A stretch of 64,000 bases of DNA from Drosophila persimilis (taxonomy: Eukaryota; Arthropoda; Insecta; Diptera; Drosophilidae), in assembly GCF_003286085.1 (NCBI RefSeq), contig NW_020825421.1, positions 1-64,000 on the forward strand, written 5' to 3'. Of this stretch, positions 20,887-33,386 are shown one piece after another. The stretch's first letter is position 1. Every line of letters begins with the position of its first letter. The translations under genes were made by a program, and so were the position numbers. Below the pieces are notes generated by a model. It had not been told where the DNA came from. It saw nothing but the letters and a program-made list of their open reading frames with translations, and did not search any database.

Positions 20887-21382
20887 TGTGACGACGCTTC
20901 GGCCGGGGTATGCTCGTCGCGCCGGGTTCCACAGAAATTGGTTTGATCTCTGGGTGTGGTAGCTGAAAGAGAGTCTCGTGGTTCAAGAATAAGGCAGGCT
21001 GGGATCGGTAATAAAAGAGATAGAGTTAGATTTATTGTGCTTGATGGTACAAAGTTTAGTAGTTGCGCGGGTGTTTTTTTGCGGCGGGCTCGTCCTTCGG
21101 GGTCGTCCTTCGTGTGGCCGCACCCCCGCAGCTGGGGGTGTGCCCGTGGCTGGCTGTGCTACGGGCCCATTGGTGGGGCTCAGCTGTGGTTTGTTTGTTT
21201 GTATTGTTTGTTTATTTATATTTCTTTTATTCTGTGGCAGGTCTTCATGTATTGTCGCTTATGTTCTACTTATCCTACTAATACTTATTTTCTAATCTTC
21301 ATGGCTTGTCTTAGTGATTCTATTGAGGTTGGTTTGGTGTTTGTGGCGCCGGCGCTTGGTTTTCCTGGCGCTGGGCGTCACA
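20887..21382 (-). repeat. Element A 5' LTR (496 bp)
   Basis: It has TGTGAC...GTCACA termini and is near-identical to both ends of 14984-16000 but lacks ~530 central bp. It is followed by target duplication ccct (21383-21386) and resumption of B1 sequence. Confidence 0.9.
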
Positions 21383-21386
21383 CCCT

Positions 21387-21772
21387 TCTCGGGTGCCCCC
21401 TCGTCCGTCGACGCACCACGCAACCCGCCCCCCCTGGGATAGTGGTAACCCGGGTATCTTCTACCTTCTTTGCCTTTGATCAGTTCCTATTGGCTGACGA
21501 GCTTATCCTCCTTTTTTTTCTTGTAGGTCCAGCTTTATTGGTCCGCCGGCCGCCGTCTGCTGCTTAGTTTTACTGAACCTTAGTTGTAAGAGTATCCTGT
21601 ACGGCCTTGTCCTGCGTGGCATCAACCTTAGTTGTAAGAGTATCCTGTACGACCTTGTCCTGCGTGGCATCCAGCTGGGACTCTCCTTTCTGCCCCTGCC
21701 GCTAGTCTCTGTCTTTCGTGCTCGTCCATCCTTCTCCGTATGCCTCGCCCGTTGCCCCTCCTTGTGCGTCGT
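21387..21772 (-). other. Element B1 region between pol and third ORF
   Basis: Matches 52484-52820 of B2. A 48-bp unit (aaccttagttgtaagagtat...) is tandemly duplicated at about 21574-21671; B2 has it once. No frame is supported. Confidence 0.6.
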
Positions 21773-24700
21773 CTACGCTTCGGTTCCAGGGCCTGTTTTA
21801 GGGGTTCCTTCCCCGGGTTGTGGCTTCAGGTCCCCTATATGGGCGGTCCGCGTCCGTTTCTTGCTGTCCTTCTTTAATTTACAAATGACCGGGGACACGA
21901 AATCCATTATGGTGTAGGGACCGTCATATTTCGGGGCCAGTTTTGCCGCAAACCCTTCGGCCGCGTTGGATAGATGGTGTTGCTTGACCCATACCTTGTC
22001 TCCAATCGTGGGTTTCCACGCTCTCCTCCTCAGGTTATAATACCTCGCCTGGTCCTGCGCCGCTCTTTCGAGATTCCGCCTCACCAGTTGAAATACTTCT
22101 CTCAACTTGGCCGCGTTCTCGTCCGGAGTGGGCGTGCCCTGTCCTGTGCCAAGCGCTTCGTCATCGTATAGAGCCTTTGGTAGCCTCGGCTCTCTCCCTT
22201 GGACCACAAACGCCGGCGAGTACCCGGTGGATTCGGACATCCCTGAATTTACGGCCAACATTATCTCTGGCCATTTCTCATCCCAGTTCCTCTGGTTCCC
22301 TTCGGTGAGCTGAGTATCATAGTTTTCACTGTCCGGTTAGTTCGCTCCGTCGGGTTCTCCTGCGGCGTGTACGAGGCCGTGAACTGATGCCGTACACCCA
22401 TCTGCTCCAAAAACCTCTTAAAAGCTCTACTGGTGAACTGGACGCCATTATCCGTGATCACTACCTTCGGCACGCCAAACCGGTACACGATGCGCTCTCG
22501 GAACGCTTTTGTTAGTGCTTCCGCAGTGGCCTTTCTCAAGGGGACCAACTCGGTCCATTTCGAAAACCGATCCACCATCACCAATATCATGGCATTCCCA
22601 TGCTTTGACCTGGGCAGAGGACCCACGAAGTCGGCACACACCGTTGCCCACGGCTCCTCTGGCACTTGTGTCAGCATTTTTCCGGCCGCCTGCAGTTGAC
22701 TTGGTTTGTAGCGTATGCAGATTTCACACTTTCTCACGTATGTCCTCACATCTCGGTGCATCCCCGGCCAGTAGTACCGGGCGGCTACTCTGGCCATCGT
22801 CTTTCTGCCGCCACGTGCCCCGCCTCCGGCGAGTCGTGATTCTCTCTTATGACTCTCTCTCTTAGATCCTTTGGGACGCATAACTTCCATGATGCTATCT
22901 CCTCTTCTCCAGCTCGGTGCGGGATGTGCCGGTATATCCGGCCTGCTTCCTCGACGTAATCCGGATATTTCCTCGGTTCCGTCCTCATCCTCTCTTTGAC
23001 CTTTTTAATCCATCCGCACTCTGCCTCCGGTTCGTGTCCCTTCTCTGCTTCCTCCTCGGTACCTCTCAGGCATCGCTCCGCCAATGGCTGTCGGGACAGT
23101 GCGTCCGCCACTACGTTCAGCTGCCCACCTGGCGATCCTCCCTGTTGGGCTCTCGATGCTGTTCAACCATTTCAACGCCATGTGATTACCTTGAAATGGT
23201 ATCCCTCCAGATAGGGCTTTAGCTTTCTTATAGCCCATACAATGGCCAGACACTCCTTTTCAGTCGCCGAATAGTTCTTTTCTGCGCTATTCAGAGTCCT
23301 ACTGGCGTATGAGATGACCCTCTCGCCCTTCTCCGTCTCTTGCGTCAGGATCGCCCCCAGTCCGTAGTGGCTGGCGTCCGTCTGGAGCACGAATTTCTTT
23401 GAGAAATCTGGTCATGCCAACACCGGGTCTGCTGTCAGCCGACTTTTTACGTCCTCGAACGCTTTTTGCTGTTCCGTTGACCATTCCCACTTGGCCTTCT
23501 TCTTCAGCAAAGTGCTGAGGGGCTGCACCAACGTGGCGAATCCCTTTACGAAACGACTGTACCAGGAGGCCACGCCCAAGTATTGTCGTAGCTCTTTGAC
23601 ACTCGCTGGCGGCTGCAACTCCTTAATGGCCGCCACTTTCTCGGGATCGGTGCAGATTCCGTCTCCCGTTACCAAATGCCCCAGGTATCGTAGCTCCTTC
23701 TTAAAAAATTGACACAAGTTTGCATTCTTCAACCGTCGAAAAACTTCTTCGAGGTTGTGCTTGTGCTCCTCCTCGGTATGGCCGATGACAATGATGCCGT
23801 CTTGGTACGCGAACGCGTGTGGCATCATCTCGGGGCCTATCACCTGGTCCAATGCCCTCTGGAACGTAGCCGAGGCTGAGTGGAGTCCGAATGGCATCAC
23901 CTTCCACTGGAACAGCCCTTTGCCGGGCACCGTGAACGCGGTGAACTTTCTACTGCCTTCCTCCAGTGGTATCTGCCAATATCCGTCCTTTAAGTCTAAG
24001 CTACTGATGAACCGTGCCTCCCTGAGCTGGTCCAAAATATAGTCTATTCTTGGCATGGGGTACGCATCCTTGATGGACTTCGCGTTTATCTGTCTGAAGT
24101 CCACGCATAATCTCCACTTTCCCGTCTTCTTTTTGACCATCACGATGGGTGAACTGTACGGACTCTTCGATGGCTCAATACACCCTCTTTCCAGCAGTTC
24201 GTCAACCTGTTGCTTGATTTCGGCTTGCATCTTGGGATTTTTGGGATAGTAACGCTGTTTGACCGGCTGGGCATCACTCATAGTGATCGTGTGTGTAGCT
24301 ATGTTCGACACTCCCTTCAGTTCTCGGAACTCTTCCAACTCCTTTGCCAGGAAGTTTTCGACCGATCCCTCCTCCGCTCGCGTTCCGTCGGATGCGGGCT
24401 CGACAGACCCTCCCGTGTTCGCTACCACCGCCACTGACAACTTCTCCTCCAACCGCCCCTGGCGGTGGCCTCTCGCAGGGATCACAACCCTGAGTCCCGC
24501 ACAGGTCACCTCTGCTCCGACCGCGGCGAGGAAATCCCATCCCAGGACCAGCTTATCTATTACTCCGGGCAACACGAGAAGCGGGATTGTAACGATCTTG
24601 TCCCCGAAGGCCAGCTCCACCTCGATCTGGGAATTGATTTCCCGGCTGCGTCCGTCAGCCAGCCGCACCAGCTTCCTCGTCTCTTTCAGTCGACTCTCTC

Positions 24701-24985
24701 TCTTCCCCCAGTCTACTCGCCGCCTCGCAGCTGATAAAACTGCTTGTCGCCCCGGTATGACCAGTTGCTGCCCGCGATCCTCACCACCGCCGACAGCTGG
24801 ACATCCTCCACCGTGAGTTCTCCTACGAGTTTTGGGGGGCTTCGTCTTGCGACCCTGGCACGGCCCTCCGCGGCTTGGGTCGCGGGGCGTTTCCCGCTTT
24901 CTGGCAGCACTGCCATGTCGGGGCTCCTACCTTGCCGCACCTCCAGCAGAATCTTATAGGTCGGCCATTGCATGCTTGTGCCCAA
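21773..24985 (-). pseudogene. pol: Element B1 pol, multiply broken
   Basis: Protease-RT-RNase H-integrase order as in element A. Protease is hit by a ~13-bp deletion (~24757) removing the Asp of the DTGAT motif that B2 retains. RT reads YQDG at 23795-23806, so one catalytic Asp is lost. A TGA at ~23412 replaces a Cys codon. RNase H has ~55-bp and ~10-bp deletions (~23120-23190). Integrase (22890-22261) keeps CVCADFVGPL-type and TDNGVQF motifs, then shifts frame after NRTVKTM; the C-terminal 162 codons (22261-21773) follow in another frame. That last shift is also present in B2. Confidence 0.85.
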
Positions 24986-26142
24986 TGGCGGTCACTTCCG
25001 CATCGTCGACACGACTGGGCTGGGTTTTTCACGAACCCAGCCTCTATGTTCGTGTTCGCTTGGTCGTCCCGCCGCGTTGGGACCGGCCTTTTCTCCCCTG
25101 TCGGATCAGAGCTGGCTGCCGTTTCGCCCTGGCAGCGGCGACATATCTCCGTTACTACCGGACGAGCGAACGGATTGTTTGCTTTTGCTTTACTCGCCGG
25201 ACACTCCCGTTGGAACTCCAGCCGGTCCCTCTCCAGAGCCTCAAATTCGTCGGCCAGCGTCATCATGTGATCCAGGTCTCTGCACCTATGTGGCCGGATG
25301 AACACCCTCAAATCGGGCATGCTGTTGTCTCTAATAAGCTCCAACTGCTCTTCGGGCGTGCATTTTAGTAGCCGCATGAGGGTCTGCATCTCCACCATGT
25401 AGTCCTTGAATGGCTCTCCCCACCTTTGCTTCCTCAACCTCACCTCCTGGAGTAATTTTTCAAAATACCCTCTCGGCAGGAAGTATGCTTGGAAGCTACG
25501 CGCAAATGCGTTCAATGTCTGCCACTGCCTGTTGTTGGCTACAAACCACATTAGCGCCCGACCCTTTAGCAGCTCAGGCATGGCTCGCGGAATTAAATTC
25601 AACTCCAACCCGTACATGTCGGCTGACCACTCGATCTGTTCCAGGAACTCGAGTGGTTTCGCCGTTCCGTCGAACCGAAACGACCACTCCCTGACCTGCT
25701 TGGCGACGTGGGCAAAACTCGAACTGGGCGGTCTCGTGGTTTGTTCATCGAGTCCCCGTCGACGATCCTCCCCTGCTCTCCCTTCTTCCAATCCCTGTGG
25801 GTTTCTCGCGCTCCCTTGCTCCGGCTGTGCTGGCCTGGTTGGCCTCTACCCACTCTCTGCCCGCGGTCGGCTAGGCCACCGGCTTTTCACCGGGACCGCC
25901 AGGCCCGCGATGAGCTCCTCTTGGGTCTCGGACGGCCGTCTCCACAGAGTTACTTGCTCCGCACTCGCCGGCAGCGTCAGGCGCTCGTATGGATCCGCCC
26001 CGTCCTCCATCTGGGCCGCGGTCGCGGCTCCTCCCGCCTTCATCTCCCAGGCCTCGAGCGCGTCCGCATACTCCGGTTCCTCTCCATGCTTCTCTATCCA
26101 CTCCTTGAAGATTCGGCGCATCTCGGTCAGCGTGCCTTCCAA
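24823..26142 (-). pseudogene. gag: Element B1 gag with one nonsense codon
   Basis: The ATG at 26142 opens a frame (MEGTLTEMRRIFKEW) that stops at ~25848, where B2/B3 have GAG instead of TAG. The same frame continues from 25791 for 322 codons: capsid-like domain (FRFDGTAKPLEFLEQIEWSA, ALMWFVANNRQWQ) and two zinc-knuckle segments (CRRCGSDRHWAQAC; CWRCGKVGAPTWQCC). Pol lies in the -1 register, overlapping the gag end. About 440 codons in all. Confidence 0.8.
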
Positions 26143-26288
26143 TCAAAGACCGCACGCCCGCGCGCACTGGACCAAGTCCTCTTTCCTCAATGAATGAACC
26201 CATCGTCGGCTCCTCATTTTTATGTCCTCGCGATACTAAACTCAGTACCGCCCTTCCCAAATGCACTTTGTCTTTTACTTGTCGAGAG

Positions 26289-26306
26289 GCCCCACGTTGG
26301 GCGCCA
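26289..26306 (-). promoter_or_regulatory. Element B1 primer binding site (tRNA-Lys)
   Basis: gccccacgttgggcgcca on the plus strand equals the 3' end of Drosophila tRNA-Lys(CUU) plus CCA. It lies 2 bp from the LTR. Confidence 0.85.
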
Positions 26307-26308
26307 GT

Positions 26309-27239
26309 TGTAACGAACCGTTCTTTTCCGTCTGATGCAGCTGGGCTGGCTCAGCGGTCGGTAGGCTCGCTGCGACGACAAGTAAGAAGGCACGGGTTGG
26401 GTCTTGTACTGGTATGCTAATATGCTTTATTGGTATCTTAAGTCTATCCTACGCTATTCCGACTCCGGTGCTGGTTCTCCTCTTGGTTCTCCTCTGTGGT
26501 TCGATGAGCGTGTCGCTCCCTGGGCCCCCCACGGCGTCGCCAAGCGTGGCACCGCCGGCTCTACTGACTGGGGCTAGTCTTGGCACGTGGCCCAAATTCG
26601 CCTCTCAGTCAGGCGCCTGACGCGTTCGATCTCACTCGACTCACTTGGCTTTTCGGCCCGAGGGTGCCTCACTCCTGGTGGGATGCGCTTCAAGCGTGGC
26701 ACCGTTGGTTCAAGGGATTGGGGTCTTTGGCTCTTGGCTGCACGCTCGAGTCCGCCTCTCAATCCTCACACAACGCGTTCGCTTTCTAAAGTTCTTTTCC
26801 CTTCGCTTGGTCTCACTCTTGTGGCTCACTATTCACTTCACTCTTGCTAGCTCCGTTTGCTGACTCTCCCCGTTCCTGGTCGCGGCCCTCCTCTTATAGG
26901 CTCGCTTCTGCGTCGGCGCCGCCGATGCCGCCTGGCGCTAACGGCACTTTCCGCCATGCGGTGCCCGTATTTTTCCATCGGCGTTCCTTCATTCCCTTGT
27001 CGCTTTCCAACGGGACCTGGCTGGTGGCGTGATCTCATGACCATATTTGGTCATGCGCTGGGCCACTGCCGGTCCGATCCCGTCATCCCGCTGCTCTCTC
27101 TCCAGGGGTCCTCCCCTCTCATCTTGGGTCCCCGGGAGAGCTCTCCTCGGGAATTCGCCGCCTCCGGATATCCCCGGATAACGGCCGTTAGCGCTTAACC
27201 CTATACTGCCCCCTACGTGTCGGAATACCTTACCTCACA
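26309..27239 (-). repeat. Element B1 5' LTR (931 bp, complete)
   Basis: TGTAACGAACC...CCTCACA, matching 48270-49215. The outer end joins the interior of a mini-me copy (agatacgagaaaacc), so B1 inserted in or recombined with a mini-me. Confidence 0.9.
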
Positions 27240-27980
27240 AGATACGAGAAAACCAAAAACGCAGAATCGTAGAGAATGACCATATCTTTTAGACTGCAGA
27301 ATCTGAATTGGATCGTATTATTATTATAGCCAGCATCAAGAAAACAATTTCATTTTTTCTCGACCTGTCTCTCTCTAACACACACGTAGCATAGGCGGCT
27401 TTGCTTAGAGTAAAACATTAGCGCCTAGATCTCAGAGACTATAAGAGCTAGAGCAACCAAATTTGGTATCCACACTCCTAATATATCGGACCGAGACGAG
27501 TTTGTTTCAAAATTTCGACACACCCCCTTCCGCCCCCGCAAAGGATGCAAATCTGGGGATATTCACAAATCTCAGGGACTATTAAGGCTAGAGTAACCAA
27601 ATTTAGTATCCGCACTCCTGTTAGATCTCACTATAAAACGTATATCTCAAAATTTCGCCCCACCCCCTTCCGCCCACACAAAGGACGAAAATCTGTTGCA
27701 TCCACAATATTGCAGATTCGAGAAAACTAAAAACGCAGAATCATAGAGAATGACTACATCGATCCGGTTGCTGAATTTGGATCAGATCAGATAATTTTTG
27801 TAGCCAAAAGGAACAAATCAATTTGCATTGGCTACGCAGCGCCCGACGTCACGCTCAGACTGATTTTCTGTCTCTCTCGCACGCATTCTTTGTCGTGTCG
27901 TTTAATATTAGCGGCGTCTGCTGGAGGAGAGCCATACTGACCTAGTATCGGGTATAACTGTAGAGTTGCGGTGTCCGCAG
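27240..27980 (+). mobile_element. mini-me fragment, both ends missing
   Basis: It runs from the internal gatacgagaaaaccaaaaacg unit to gagttgcggtgtccgcag, lacking the start with (GTCY)n and the last ~25 bp. It abuts gag-derived sequence at 27981. Confidence 0.85.
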
Positions 27981-28383
27981 TGTTGTTTTTGGAGAGTAAT
28001 TTTCGTCTGGCTGCCTCAGCTGAGGTGGATGGCAATTCTATTGTGTGCATTGCCGTTTTGCACAATGCATGTGTGTTTGCGGTTTTGTTTGCGGCCTGGG
28101 CCTTCGTCATGAGGGGGGGGGGGGGCTGGTTCAAGCTCAAACTCGAACCAGGTTCGTTTGTAATGTTCGATCCGTTCGCTGCTTCTTCCGCTCGGGCTGC
28201 AGTATCGTCTGTATGTATGTGCGTGTAATCGCGAAGGCAGGTATGTTTCGAGGCCTCTTCTTCTGCGGATTCTTCACTGTTAGTCCGCTCTCTTTGTCGT
28301 TTCCCCCTTTTGACTCTCTCAGTTGGTTTACTTGTTTCGTATGCAGGGTGGGGAGGAGGCAATAAGAATGTGTGGGTATTCGC
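27981..28383 (-). pseudogene. gag: Telomeric-type gag N-terminal fragment, inverted
   Basis: This is the reverse complement of sequence at 36080-36420 and 62854-62950. On the minus strand it reads PPHPAYETSKPTERVKRGKR...AARAEEAANGS...SLSLN...AMHTIELPSTSAEAARR. It is cut on one side by mini-me and on the other by element B3. A G-run (28110-28120) differs from the other copies. Confidence 0.7.
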
Positions 28384-30977
28384 GACCTGCTTCCTCCACG
28401 TAATCCGGATATTTCCTCGGTTCCGTCCTCATCCTCTCTTTGACCTTTTTAATCCATCCGCACTCTGCCTCAGGTTCGTGTCCCTTCTCTGCTTCCTCCT
28501 CGGTGGTTCTCAGGCAGCGCTCCGCCAATGGATGTCGGGACATTGCGTCCGCCACTACGTTCAGCTGCCCTTTCCTATATGCCACTTCGAAGTCGTATTG
28601 TTGTAGCTCCAGCGCCCACCTGGCGATCCTCCCCGTTGAGCTCTCGATGCTGTTCAACCATTTCAACGCCATGTGATCTGTGACTACCTTGAAATGGTAT
28701 CCCTCCAGATAGGGTTTTAGCTTTCTTATAGCCCATACAATGGCCAGACACTCCTTTTCCGTATGAGATGACCCTCTCGCCCTTCTCCGTCTCTTGCGTC
28801 AGGATCGCCCCCAGTCCGTAGTGGCTGGCGTCCGTCTGGAGCACGAATTTCTTTGAGAAATCCGGGCATGCCAACACCGGGTCTGCTGTCAGCCGACTTT
28901 TTACGTCCTCGAACGCTTGTTGCTGTTCTGTTCACCATTCCCACTTCGCCTTCTTCTTCAGCAAAGTGCTGAGGGGCTGCACCAACGTGGCGAATCCCTT
29001 TACGAAACGCCTGTACCAGGAGGCCACGCCCAAGTATTGTCGTAGCTCTCTAACACTCGCTGCCGGCTACAACTCCTTAATGGCTGCTACTTTCTCGGGA
29101 TCGGTGCAGATGCCGTCTCCCGTCACCAAATGCCCCAGGTATCGTAGTTCCTTCTTAAAAAATTGACACTTGTCCACGTTTAGGCGCAAGTTTGCATTTT
29201 TCAACCGTCGAAAAACTTCTTCGACGTTGCGCTTGTGCTCCTCCTCGGTACGGCCGATGACAATGATGTCGTCTTGGTACGCGAACGCGTGTGGCATCAT
29301 CTCGGGGCCTATCACCTGGTCCAATGCCCTCTGGAACGTAGCCGAGGCTGAGTGGAGTCCGAATGGCATCACCTTCCACTGAAACATCCCTTTGCCAGGC
29401 ACCGTGAACGCGGTGAACTTCCTGCTGCCTTCCTCCAGTGGTATCTGCCAATAACCGTCCTTTAAGTCTAAGCTACTGATGAACCGTGCCTCCCTGAGCT
29501 GGTCCAAAATATAGTCTATTCTTGGCATGGGGTACGCATTCTTGATGGACTTCGCGTTTATCTGTCTGAAGTCCACGCATAATCTCCACCTTCCCGTCTT
29601 CTTTTTGACCATCACGATGGGTGAACTGTACGGACTCTTCGATGGCTCAATGTACCCTCTTTCCAGCAGCTCGTCAACCTGTTGGTTGATTTCGGCTTGC
29701 ATCTTGGGATTTTTGGGGTAGTAACGCTGTTTGTGTGATCGTGTGTGTAGCTATGTTCGACACTCCCTTCAGTTCTCGGAAATCATCCAACTCCTTTGGC
29801 GGGAAGTTTTCGACCGATCCCTCCTCCGCTCGCGTTCCGTCGGATGCGGGCTCGACGGACCCTCCAGTGTCCGCTACCACCGCCACTGACAACTTCTCCT
29901 CCAACCGCCCCTGGCGGTGGCCTCTCGCAGGGATCACAACCCAGGACAAGCGCATCAATTACTCCGGGCAACACGAGAAGCGGGATTGTAACGATCTTGT
30001 CCCCGATCTCCACCTCGATCTGGGAATTGCCTCTCTTCCCCTGCTTGTCGCCCCGGTATCGACCGTTGCTTTCCAGTTGCTGCCCGCGATCCTCACCACC
30101 GCCGACAGCTGGACATCCTCCACCGTGAGTTCTCCTACGAGTTTTGGGGGGCTTCGTCTTGCGACCCTGGCACGGCCCTCCGCGGCTTGGGTCGCGGGGC
30201 GTTTCCCGCTTTCTGGCAGCACTGCCATGTCGGGGCTACCTTGCCGCACCTCCAGCGGAATGTTATCGGTCGGCCTTTGATTGCTTGTGCCCAATGGCGG
30301 TCACTTCCGCATCGTCGACACGCCTGGGCTGGGTTTTTCACGAACCCAGCCTCTATGTTCGTGTTCGCTTGGTCGTCCCGCCGCGTCGGGACCGGCCTTT
30401 TTTCCGCTGATGAACACCCTCAAATCGGGCATGCTGTTGTCTCTGATGAGCTCCAACTGCTCTTCGGGCGTGCATTTTAGTGGCCGCATGAGGGTCTGCA
30501 TCTCCACCATGTAGTCCTTGAATGGCTCTCCCCACCTTTGCTTCCACAATCTCACCTCCTGGAGTAATTTTTCAAAATACCCCCTCGGCAGGAAGTATGC
30601 TTGGAAGCTACGCGCAAATGCGTTCCATGTCTGCCACTGCCTGTTGTTGGCTACAAACCACATGAGCGCCCGACCCTTTAGCAGCCCAGGCATTGCTCGT
30701 GGAATTAAATTCAAATCCAAACCGTACATGTCGGCTGACCACTCGATTGTTCCAGGAACTCGAGTGGTTTCGCCGTTCCGTCGAACCGAAACGAACACTC
30801 CCTGACCTGCTTGGCGACGTGGGCAAAACTCGAACTGGGCGGTCTCGTGGTTTGTTCATCGAGTCCCCGTCGACGATCCTCCCCTGCTCAACCCTCTACC
30901 AACCCATGTGGGTTTCTCGCGCTCCCTTGCTCTGGCTGTGCTGGCCTGGTTGGCCTCTCCCCACTGTCTGCCCGCGG
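28384..30977 (-). pseudogene. Element B3: truncated pol-gag fragment
   Basis: RNase H (28672-28328 frame), RT (29702-29067, with YQDD at 29268-29279, SLDLKDGYWQIPL, MPFGLHSASATFQ), a deleted protease region, and gag pieces (30798-30301). It has many deletions, for example the protease active site near 30050 and a zinc-knuckle-to-capsid deletion near 30405. It ends at gctgcccgcgg and joins telomeric-type gag, exactly as B2 does at 57812. Confidence 0.85.
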
Positions 30978-32019
30978 ATCGTGGCTTGAGGATCCTCATC
31001 CGAGGACTCTCCCACTCCACGCCGCCAGACTAGACTCGCAACAGTATGCTGAACGAGGGGTTCACGGTTCGGTTTGTAAGGGTGATCAACGATCGATTCG
31101 ATCGCAGCCGCCAATTCAACCTCTTCGAGGCCCAGATCGCCTCCAAGCCGGACCGTGGCCAATTCGATCTGTTGAAGCTGAGACGCCTGGGTGGGACGCC
31201 CGTCACGGTTGAGAGACTTGGAGTCTCCCGTGACCCTGCCCAGTGCCATCGTTGCCAGGTGTTTGGCCACACCCGCGCATATTGTAGACGCGCTGCAGTT
31301 TGCACGAAATGCGCGGGTGGGCACCTGACGACAGACTGCAGCAAGCCGAGGAGTGCCGCTCCCAAATGCGCCAACTGCCAGGGCCTGCACATCAGCTCAT
31401 ACAAGGGATGCCCATCCTTTAAGGCAGCCAGGCAGCAGCTCCTGGCCTACAGGGTCGCCAGGGAGGAGGAGCGTCGCAAACAGCAACCACAGCCAATCCA
31501 ACAGCGACAGCAGCCAATCCAACGTCGCCAGCAGCAGCCACATCCACAGCCACTCCATAACCGGATCGGCAGCATCGGCAGCAGCATCGGTATGGCGACC
31601 ATCATCCCCAGCCATGACCGACGCCACGCCAACACCAGCAGCAGCAGCGGCCAGACGCACAGTGCGATGGCAGCTGCGCTCAAAATCTGCAATTATACGT
31701 ACAGCGTATAATAGAGTTTGAAAGGAGGATCGACCAGATGGCAGAGCTACTCACAAAATTGGCTGCAGCAAATGGCAAGGGCACAACAGCCGTGCCCCAA
31801 CTCCAACCAACAGCACCAGCAGTCCCTGGCCCTCTGCCAACATCATCAGCCGCCGCCAATACAGCAACAGCAGTAGCCATATCGGACACTGAGCCGGATA
31901 TGGACATGGACGACGACCGCCAATGGACCGATGAAGAGCCTTACGATGACCTACGTAAGTTTCTAAATGGACAATCCAGTGGCGACTTCGAAAGCGACGG
32001 ATTAAAAGACGTCTACTGA
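30978..32019 (+). pseudogene. gag: Telomeric-type (HeT-A/TAHRE/Jockey-like) gag, C-terminal half, copy T1a
   Basis: It begins mid-gene (RGLRILIRGLSHSTPPD), has TAG at ~31030, then a 221-codon frame (31046-31711) with three knuckles: CHRCQVFGHTRAYC, CTKCAGGHLTTDC and CANCQGLHISSYKGC. A Gln-rich linker follows. A frameshift leads to the C-terminus IIEFERRIDQMAELL...QWTDEEPYDDLRKFL (stop at 32019). No reverse transcriptase follows, as in HeT-A. Both the TAG and the frameshift are shared with 57813-58854, so they predate the duplication. The family assignment comes from the knuckle spacing and the head-to-tail context. Confidence 0.8.
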
Positions 32020-32831
32020 TTGCGCCGAATAGCAGAAGCGGAACACAATTAACAAAAATCTACAAATGACCAACAAACATACTCACCTGCTATTAAACCG
32101 ACAGAGCTGCCCCTCCAGCAGCTGCCTCGCCACTCCTGCAACTCTCTTGAGGTATAATGGACGAAATTTGGAGGCCTCAGCACTACCTGTCAATTCCAAC
32201 AGAAGTCCAGAGGCCAGCCACTAAAATACAAAGAAAAAGACGTAAATCGGACAACAACGAAAAACTGCCAAAACCCACGAAAATCACACGTACCTGCCAA
32301 TACACAGACAGAGCTGACCAACAAGAAGCTGCCTCGCCATCAACATCAACAATTTCCTGCCAAAATCACACCAACAACCCGACGATGAACGTGGCCGAGG
32401 AGGCCAGGACAATTCTACTGACAACGCATCCTGGTGGCCGGACCAGCAGCCACTCAGATGCGGCCAATAACTCGGACCATTGGCATCACGCATCGACGCC
32501 AACTCCAACATCATTGACATTGCATCGGGTGGTCGGACCAGTGCCATTCGGATGCCGCAGCCAATCATCCAGACAGATGCAACGTGGGCGGCCGGACCAG
32601 AGCCGCTCGCCATCTCCAATTTTTGCCCACGCTGCACGCCTACACCAAAAATCCAGCCAGCCAACACAACGCACAGGGAGACAGCAGAGCCGACCGGCAT
32701 GCAGCGCAATGTTCGCAACAATGCTTTGTTGTAGATGTCACTTTTATTGTTCCGTAGTGTGTTACCATTAGTTAATTATCTGTGATATTAGGAATAAGTT
32801 TTTGTAATTTATTGTAGTCTTATTGTAGTCT

Positions 32832-33386
32832 TTTTTTTTTTTTTTTTGGGATTTAAGTTACCAAACTACCCGTGAGTAGCGTGGGATTATTTGGCCGCCC
32901 GCCTTTTGAAGGTGGAAATTGCCAAGTCAAAGAAGATGTTGGAGTGCTGTTTATAGCTTTACATCAGTTTTGTCGATGAAGTCAATTAGTGTTTGGTACG
33001 CGCTGGTGTTTTCTTTTTCAAAGAATTTGTAAATATCATTATATTTTCTTAGAGATGGGAAGTTTTGCCTTGTTGTGTTGTACTTTGTACAATTGAAAAT
33101 TAAATGCGAGGCGTTATCGATACTATCGCATGTATCACATATGTTGCTGGGAACTACATGCATTTTGGCGAGAGTGTGCCTATCGAATGCGTTACCGCTA
33201 AGCAGTCTGTTGATTCTTTTAGCGTCAATGGCTTTAAGTTTAGATTTATTTAGGAACCACGGTTTGGATGATGTTGAGGGGAAAAGCGAGCAGTAACCAC
33301 GGTGCTTGATACTAGCAAACTCGGAGTATTCTCTCTCCCATTCTGCTTTTAGGATTCTGTGTATTTCGCACATAGCGTCTTTAAGA
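32832..33386 (-). mobile_element. 5'-truncated I/Jockey-type LINE with poly(A) tail and 13-bp TSD
   Basis: On the minus strand it encodes the last ~140 residues of ORF2 (33373-32951) with the LINE C-terminal zinc motif CDTCDSIDNASHLIFNC (CX2CX7HX4C), then a short 3' UTR and poly(A) (T-run 32832-32847). It is flanked by cttattgtagtct at 32819-32831 and 33387-33399. The empty site is present at ~59989-60001. Confidence 0.9.

Noticed and set aside
26289..26306. tRNA-like 3' ends (also 7337-7354, 20868-20885, 44596-44613)
   Set aside because: Only 15-18 nt matching tRNA 3' termini next to LTRs: primer binding sites, not tRNA genes.
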